Positions 23,901-27,302 of a stretch of DNA of 27,302 nt are shown in pieces. Source of the stretch: Paracoccaceae bacterium (lineage in GTDB: Bacteria; Pseudomonadota; Alphaproteobacteria; Rhodobacterales; Rhodobacteraceae). Location of the stretch: contig JAFGVZ010000177.1 in assembly GCA_016937725.1 (NCBI GenBank), positions 1 to 27,302 of the forward strand, given 5' to 3'. Made by a program: the position numbers and the translations under genes. Numbering within the stretch: the first letter of the stretch is position 1; each line of letters begins with the position of its first letter. Below the pieces are notes generated by a model. That model was not told where the DNA came from, searched no databases, and saw only the letters and a list, made by a program, of their open reading frames with translations.

Positions 23901-24385
23901 CGGGAGAGATTGCCTCGGTCGATGATCTGGACGGGCAATGGGCGCCACAGATCAATCTGGGCGTGCCCGTGCTGATCCCCGAACCTTATGTGCCCGATCT
24001 GGATGTGCGCCTTGGGCTTTATCGTCGTCTCTCGGGCCTAACCAGCAAGGTCGAGCTGGAAGGCTTCGCGGCAGAGTTGATCGACCGGTTCGGCAAGCTG
24101 CCGCGCGAGGTGAATACACTGCTGGCGGTCATGCGCATCAAGGCCGAATGCAAGCGCGCTTGTATAGCGAAATTCGATTGCGGGCCGAAAGGGGCCACGA
24201 TCCAGTTTCACAATGACAAGTTCCCGAATCCCGCCGGATTGGTTGCGTTCATGCAGGATCAGAAGGGGCTGGCCAATATCCGCGACAATAAGATCGTGGT
24301 CAAACGCGACTGGGACACGGAAAAAGAGCGCGTGCGCGGGGCCTTCGCCATCGCGCGCGATCTGGCCGCGAAAGCATCCGCTTAG
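20945..24385 (+). CDS. mfd: Transcription-repair coupling factor Mfd
   Basis: This 1146-residue Mfd removes RNA polymerase stalled at DNA lesions and recruits UvrA. The N-terminal UvrB-like module includes FPAWDCLPFDRVSPNP. The polymerase-interacting domain starts near residue 480 with LSPGDLIVHVDHGVGRY. The RecG-like translocase has Walker A GDVGFGKT (626-633), the DEEQ box (727-730) and LTLTATPIPRTLQL. The second motor lobe has VESGLDIPRANTMIVHRAD and YQIRGRVGRS, followed by a C-terminal TRCF domain. Length is standard. The ATG at 20945 begins the conserved region; the open frame further upstream overlaps the preceding membrane gene and is not used. Confidence 0.97.
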   Translation: MTKAASRIIMGGAPEGFDAALLKRELDRASGTLVHVARDDKRSEAMAQAMAFFAPEVTVLRFPAWDCLPFDRVSPNPDISAARMATLAALAHGVPGQFVLLTTLSAATQYVPAPDVVADASFQASVGKRLDEKALRDWLVRMGFSQAPTVSEPGDYAIRGGIFDIYPPGETGPVRLDLFGDVLDGARRFDPVTQRSLEKLSRVEFAPVSEIILDQAAITRFRQNYRVEFGAVGNDDPLYEAVSAGRKHQGMEHWLPFFHAKMATLFDYIPNAALILDEQFDALRAARWESIADQYDARREAMGAKGRMDTVYKPCPPELLYLDGVAWDAALAPRRVIRLQAAPTAPGPGVLDAGGRMGRSFAPERQSGANVFDALADHIAARRKLGSVVLASHSEGARERLQGLLEDHGAGAATEITSARDMDAKTKGLYLTIWPLEAGFETPDLTVISEQDVLGDRLVSRKSKRKRAENFLTEAQTLSPGDLIVHVDHGVGRYTGLETITAMGAPHECIALEYAGGDRLFLPVENIELLSRYGHEEGLLDKLGGGAWQAKKAKLKQRIREIADKLIRIAAERQLRKAQEFIAPEGLWDEFLARFPYAETDDQLNAIADVVSDFESGRPMDRLVVGDVGFGKTEVAMRAAFIAAMSGVQVAVIAPTTLLARQHFKTFAERFRGFPINVRPLSRFVSAKDATATREGINKGTVDIVIGTHALLAKSVKFANLGLLVIDEEQHFGVGHKERLKDLRSDVHVLTLTATPIPRTLQLSLTGVRDLSIIQTPPVDRLAIRTYVSEFDTLTLREAILREHYRGGQSFFVAPRIADLPELEEFLRNHVPEVSFVTANGQMAAGDLDERMNAFYDGKYDVLLATSIVESGLDIPRANTMIVHRADMFGLAQLYQIRGRVGRSKTRAYCFLTTKPRLPLTPQAERRLKLLASLDSLGAGFNLASHDMDLRGAGNILGEEQSGHIKEVGYELYQQMLEETIAKIRSGEIASVDDLDGQWAPQINLGVPVLIPEPYVPDLDVRLGLYRRLSGLTSKVELEGFAAELIDRFGKLPREVNTLLAVMRIKAECKRACIAKFDCGPKGATIQFHNDKFPNPAGLVAFMQDQKGLANIRDNKIVVKRDWDTEKERVRGAFAIARDLAAKASA

Positions 24386-24421
24386 GGACGCTCGCCTGAA
24401 ATCAAGATGTTTCAACAGTTT

Positions 24422-24450
24422 GGCGGTCTGTTATCCGATAGCAGGCCGCC
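24422..24450 (+). terminator. 13-bp hairpin after mfd
   Basis: Positions 24422-24434 pair with 24438-24450 (13 bp, two G-T wobbles) over a CCG loop, 36 nt after the mfd stop. There is no T-run after it, so it marks a transcript end or barrier without being a classic terminator. The remaining 24451-24570 should contain the curli promoter, but no clear promoter elements were identified. Confidence 0.55.
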
Positions 24451-24570
24451 GTCATGGCATGTCGCGGCGCTGATATTGCTCGTCAGGGCTGACTGCCCCC
24501 AGCTTGGGTTTGCGACCAGATCGCGGCCCATATCCGGGCCAGTTCAGACCCAACAGACGGAGCACCCGCC

Positions 24571-25005
24571 ATGACCATTCTCAAGATGTCCACCGCCGCC
24601 TGCGCCCTTGTCGTTGCGCTGTCCAGCTTGCCTGCACAGGCCGGCTCGAACCGCGTCTTCATCGACCAGTGGGGGCGCGACAATTCCACGGCGCTGACGC
24701 AGCGCGGCCAGCGGCAGCATGTCAGCATTACCCAAAGCGGGCGCGGCAATTTCTCTATCAATACGCAGGACGGCGCGCGCAACCGGGTCGTGGTCGGGCA
24801 AACCGGCCGGCACAATCAGGCCGACACGTTGCAAAACGGACGGCGCAATATTGTCGGAATCGCCCAGATGGGCCGCGATGGGAATGCAACGGTCACCCAA
24901 TCGGGAAACCGCAACGCCATCGGCATTATCCAGACCGGGCGCGGCAACACGGCCACCAGCACCCAAACTGGCACCGGCAATGTGGTGCTGATTATTCAGG
25001 ACTAA
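24571..25005 (+). CDS. csgA: Major curlin, CsgA-like amyloid subunit with strict 11-residue repeats
   Basis: This 144-residue protein has a Sec signal peptide cleaved after AQA (about residue 24). The whole mature chain is curlin repeat of the form N-x5-Q-x-G-x-x. Glutamines fall at 33, 44, 55, 66, 77, 88, 99, 110, 121, 132 and 143, exactly 11 apart without a single insertion. This matches the Curlin_rpt family, in which each repeat forms a beta strand plus turn in a stacked amyloid. The mature part has 13 Arg, 6 Asp and no Lys or Glu. It is followed by a strong hairpin and then csgH and a second curlin gene. GGAG precedes the ATG. The secretion genes csgEFG and regulator csgD are not in the window. 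Confidence 0.88.
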   Translation: MTILKMSTAACALVVALSSLPAQAGSNRVFIDQWGRDNSTALTQRGQRQHVSITQSGRGNFSINTQDGARNRVVVGQTGRHNQADTLQNGRRNIVGIAQMGRDGNATVTQSGNRNAIGIIQTGRGNTATSTQTGTGNVVLIIQD

Positions 25006-25013
25006 GGCCCGAA

Positions 25014-25034
25014 CCGGGGGCCTTTCGCCCCCGG
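25014..25034 (+). terminator. Hairpin between csgA-like and csgH
   Basis: CCGGGGGC (25014-25021) pairs perfectly with GCCCCCGG (25027-25034) over CTTTC, starting nine nt after the csgA-like stop. No T-run follows. It probably stabilises the csgA mRNA 3' end or partly stops transcription, giving more major curlin than the downstream products. Confidence 0.6.
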
Positions 25035-25068
25035 ATCCCCTGCCCACCCCCAAAAGAGAGGCTTTGAT

Positions 25069-25449
25069 ATGTCTGTTTTCCCCTACACCGTCGCAGCGCT
25101 TGTGATTGCGGGTGTTGCCAGCACCGCCAGCCTTGCCACGTCGCAAGATGGACCCGAACCCGCCGAACTGTCTTGTGCGTTGCACCTAAGCCAAACCGGC
25201 CAGACCGTGACCCTGACCGCAGAGGCGCATGCCCCATTGGCCATTCAGGGCACTTACACGCTTGTGGTGCATCAATCCGGGTCGGGCGGGCGCGTGACCA
25301 TCCAGCAGGGGGGCACTTTCGACTTGCGGCCTAATCAGCGCATCCGACTTGGCGAAGCACAACTCTCGGCCAATCGCCGCGCCCTGAGCGCGGAACTGAC
25401 GCTTATCGCCGGTGATCAGCGCCGGACCTGCACTGATTTCAGCCTGTAA
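25069..25449 (+). CDS. csgH: CsgH-like curli assembly inhibitor/chaperone
   Basis: This 126-residue secreted protein has a signal peptide of about 23 residues and a single beta-rich domain with alternating hydrophobic strands: VTLTAEAHAPLAIQGTYTLVV, a glycine loop, VTIQQGGTFDLRPNQ, then LSAELTLIAG. The Ig-like pattern and the QGGxF segment match CsgH, the alphaproteobacterial periplasmic protein that keeps curlin from polymerising too early (a functional stand-in for CsgC). C36 and C121 at the two ends could form a disulfide. AGAGAGG precedes the ATG. Placement between the two curlin genes supports the assignment. Confidence 0.82.
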   Translation: MSVFPYTVAALVIAGVASTASLATSQDGPEPAELSCALHLSQTGQTVTLTAEAHAPLAIQGTYTLVVHQSGSGGRVTIQQGGTFDLRPNQRIRLGEAQLSANRRALSAELTLIAGDQRRTCTDFSL

Positions 25450-25472
25450 TGCGCTTTTGAAAGGAAAACCCG

Positions 25473-25886
25473 ATGACCAAAACCTTCCTGCGCCAAGCCC
25501 CGAAACTGGCCCTTGCACTTGTGGCGGCGCTTGTCAGCGCCCCTATGGACGCGGCGCACGCGGGCAGTTTGTCGCTGTCGCTGAATGCGCGCACCGCGCA
25601 AGAGGCCCGGTTCCTGAATACCGCGATCACGCTTTACGCCCTGCACCGCGATATGAAATCCGGCGCTGATCTGCGCCAGACCGGGCGCAATAATGCGGCG
25701 AGCCTGTTTCAATCCGGTGGGCGCAACCGCGCGATTATCCATCAAGAGGGGCGCGACCACACGGCGCGCCTGTCGCAAACCGGCGGGCAGAATGCGCAAG
25801 TTATCTTGCAATTTGGCCGTGGCGCGCAGGCCGACATTACCCAGACGGGCGGGCAGGCGGGGATTTTGCTGCAATTTGGCCGGTGA
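25473..25886 (+). CDS. csgB: Second curlin, CsgB-like nucleator candidate
   Basis: This 137-residue protein has a signal peptide cleaved after AHA (residue 30). A non-repeat segment of about 33 residues follows (GSLSLSLNARTAQEARFLNT onward, to about 63). The curlin repeats then have Gln at 69, 80, 91, 102, 113 and 124 (11 apart) and a final one at 134. It ends LLQFGR. The shorter repeat array, the extra N-terminal region and the position after the major curlin suggest the minor nucleating subunit rather than a second CsgA. AAGGA lies at good spacing before the ATG. The start of the ABC transporter gene follows 13 nt after the stop. Confidence 0.8.
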   Translation: MTKTFLRQAPKLALALVAALVSAPMDAAHAGSLSLSLNARTAQEARFLNTAITLYALHRDMKSGADLRQTGRNNAASLFQSGGRNRAIIHQEGRDHTARLSQTGGQNAQVILQFGRGAQADITQTGGQAGILLQFGR

Positions 25887-25899
25887 CAAGCGGTCTTTC

Positions 25900-27302
25900 A
25901 TGGTCCGGGCAAAGCGGTTAAGGCTACGCGCGACCTATCCCAACGTAGAGCGCGCCTTGACCAGCCCGGACATGCCAGACCGAAAAGCCCAGTCGCGCAA
26001 CGACCGCATTGTCGCGCGCTGGCTTTGGGGCGGATACATCCGCAAACGCTTGCCCTTTATCGGGCTCGCCGTGGTGTTCATGGTCCTTGAAGCCGGGATG
26101 CTGGGCGCGTTCAGCTATCTGGTCCAGCCCATGTTCGACGATGTGCTGGTCGAAGGTGAACGCGGTCGCGTCATCTTTGTTGCGGTTGCCATGGCCTGCG
26201 TGTTTTTCGGGCGCGGTATTGCCCGATTGGTGCACAAATCCATCATGGCGTGGCAGGCCGAAAAAGCCATGGCCCAGTTGCAAGGTGATCTTCTGGCGCA
26301 TCTGGCAAAGCTGGATCAGGCATTTTTCAAAACCCATGCGCCCGGAGTTCTGATCGAGCGTGTGCGTGGTGATTCTATCGTTATGCTTATGGTTTTCAAT
26401 GGCTTGATCACCGGTGTGGGGCGTGATGGCGCGGCGGTCTTGGTGTTGCTTGGTGTGGCGCTATGGACCGACTGGCAATGGACCTTGGCCGCAGTTGCCG
26501 CGATCCCGGTTGTCGTTGTGCCGATCTTGGCGCTGCAACGTCTGATCCGCCGCCGCTCGCGCGAGGCGCGGCTGGCCGCAGCCGACAGTTCCAACCGGCT
26601 GGATGAGGCGTTTCATGGTATTGCCACCATTCAGCTGACTGGCACAGAAACGCAGGAACTTGGTCGTTTTCGTCAGATCATGAAGATCTTCGCCCGCAAA
26701 TCGACCCGGGCTTCTGTGGGTCAGGCCTCTGTCAGCACGGTCATGGATTTCGGCGCGGCCATCGGGTTTGCGCTGGTTCTTGTTGTTGGCGGATTCCAGA
26801 TCATCGAAGGCACGCGCACCGTGGGGCAGTTCATGTCCTTCTTCACCGCGCTGGGCTTGTTGTTTGATCCGATGCGCCGGCTGTCTGCGCTGTCGGCGGA
26901 ATGGCAGAACATCCTTGCATCCTTGGAGCGCACGCATGGCCTGTTGCAGGTTGCCCCGAAGGTTGTCAGCCCGGCTTCACCGAAAGCGTTCATCCCTGCT
27001 CGTGATGCCGCAGGGGTGGAATTGCGCGATGTGACCTTTGGCTATGACGAAACGCCAGTTCTGCGCGCGTTGTCGCTTTTGGCAGAGGCCGGGCAGACCA
27101 CCGCGATCGTTGGGCCGTCCGGCGCAGGCAAGACCACGATCTTCACTTTGCTGACAAGGCTGGCCGATGTGCAGGCGGGCGAGGTCCTGATTGGTGGGCA
27201 AGATGTGCGCGACTATGATCTGGCGGCATTGCGCAAGCTGTTTTCTGTGGTCAGTCAGGATTCAGCGCTATTCGACGAAAGCATCCGCGATAACGTGACC
27301 CT
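25900..27302 (+). CDS. MsbA-type ABC exporter (fused membrane and ATPase domains), C-terminus cut by window edge
   Basis: The first 467 residues of a half-size ABC exporter are visible. An N-terminal six-helix membrane domain covers about residues 50-345, beginning with a WLWGGYIRKRLPFIGLAVVF helix. The ATPase domain begins near residue 372 with VELRDVTFGYDETPVL. Walker A is GPSGAGKTT (405-413) and the Q-loop glutamine is near residue 453 in VVSQDSALFDESIRDNV. The signature and Walker B motifs would lie beyond the edge. The order of domains and the EKAMAQLQGDLLAHLAKLD coupling segment resemble MsbA-like lipid or drug exporters. The ATG at 25900 is assumed; an ATG at 25972 is equally plausible because neither has a clear SD. 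The substrate is unknown. Confidence 0.87.
   Translation, partial: MVRAKRLRLRATYPNVERALTSPDMPDRKAQSRNDRIVARWLWGGYIRKRLPFIGLAVVFMVLEAGMLGAFSYLVQPMFDDVLVEGERGRVIFVAVAMACVFFGRGIARLVHKSIMAWQAEKAMAQLQGDLLAHLAKLDQAFFKTHAPGVLIERVRGDSIVMLMVFNGLITGVGRDGAAVLVLLGVALWTDWQWTLAAVAAIPVVVVPILALQRLIRRRSREARLAAADSSNRLDEAFHGIATIQLTGTETQELGRFRQIMKIFARKSTRASVGQASVSTVMDFGAAIGFALVLVVGGFQIIEGTRTVGQFMSFFTALGLLFDPMRRLSALSAEWQNILASLERTHGLLQVAPKVVSPASPKAFIPARDAAGVELRDVTFGYDETPVLRALSLLAEAGQTTAIVGPSGAGKTTIFTLLTRLADVQAGEVLIGGQDVRDYDLAALRKLFSVVSQDSALFDESIRDNVT

Noticed and set aside
21656..23938. A 760-codon open frame on the minus strand opposite mfd.
   Set aside because: It is a shadow frame; the protein is rich in His, Arg and Gln without recognisable motifs, while mfd covers the region in full.

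Overview
This window looks like chromosome of a Rhodobacterales alphaproteobacterium (Rhodobacteraceae/Paracoccaceae). The sequence is GC-rich, with G/C-heavy third codon positions. The gene content fits that group: a ChpT phosphotransferase, a SigF/NrsF sigma/anti-sigma pair, an FzlA-like GST-fold protein, ornithine-lipid genes, a 'SufBCD-complex component' membrane protein and a CsgH-type curli cluster. I see no insertion sequence, prophage, tRNA, rRNA or CRISPR array. Coding is dense, and no gene-free stretch exceeds about 240 bases.

Layout. (1) 1-2540: a metal-stress island. A bufferin precursor (bufA) and its MNIO/DUF692 maturase (bufB, cut by the left edge) run leftward. They diverge from an ECF sigma factor (sigF-like) and its membrane anti-sigma factor (nrsF-like), which run rightward. 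Both sides carry the same promoter architecture, TGTAACG-N16-CGAA/CGTA. (2) 2512-4890, leftward: three overlapping genes encoding a GT21 glycosyltransferase, an aberrant DedA-like membrane protein and a GT2 glycosyltransferase. A Pho-box-like array lies upstream at 4996-5024. (3) 5077-7397, leftward: uppP, mtgA and an fzlA-like gene, all linked to cell-wall growth or division. (4) 7600-13605, rightward: gltD and gltB (glutamate synthase), closed by a strong terminator. (5) 13676-14670, leftward: a glycine-zipper lipoprotein and chpT; chpT diverges from a small DUF3553 gene. (6) 14999-16584, rightward: olsB-olsA for ornithine lipid synthesis. (7) 16581-18894: an NAD(P)H:FMN reductase diverging from an acetolactate-synthase-like ThDP enzyme, with a 16-bp palindrome between them. 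(8) 19131-20135, leftward: gap. Then rightward come a four-helix membrane protein and mfd, ending at 24385. (9) 24571-25886, rightward: a compact curli cluster in the order csgA-like, csgH, csgB-like. (10) 25900 to the right edge: an MsbA-type ABC exporter, cut by the window.

How the parts fit together. The window is rich in envelope functions: glycolipid and ornithine-lipid synthesis, undecaprenyl carrier recycling, a peptidoglycan transglycosylase, a division protein, a lipoprotein, curli amyloid and a lipid-type ABC exporter. The two most system-like blocks are the SigF-controlled bufferin island and the glycosyltransferase/DedA operon. The bufferin island is read as sense, induce, make and modify a metal-binding peptide. 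The glycosyltransferase operon has phosphate-starvation-like promoter sites. The curli cluster is unusual for the strict 11-residue periodicity of its major curlin and for placing the amyloid inhibitor gene between the two curlin genes.
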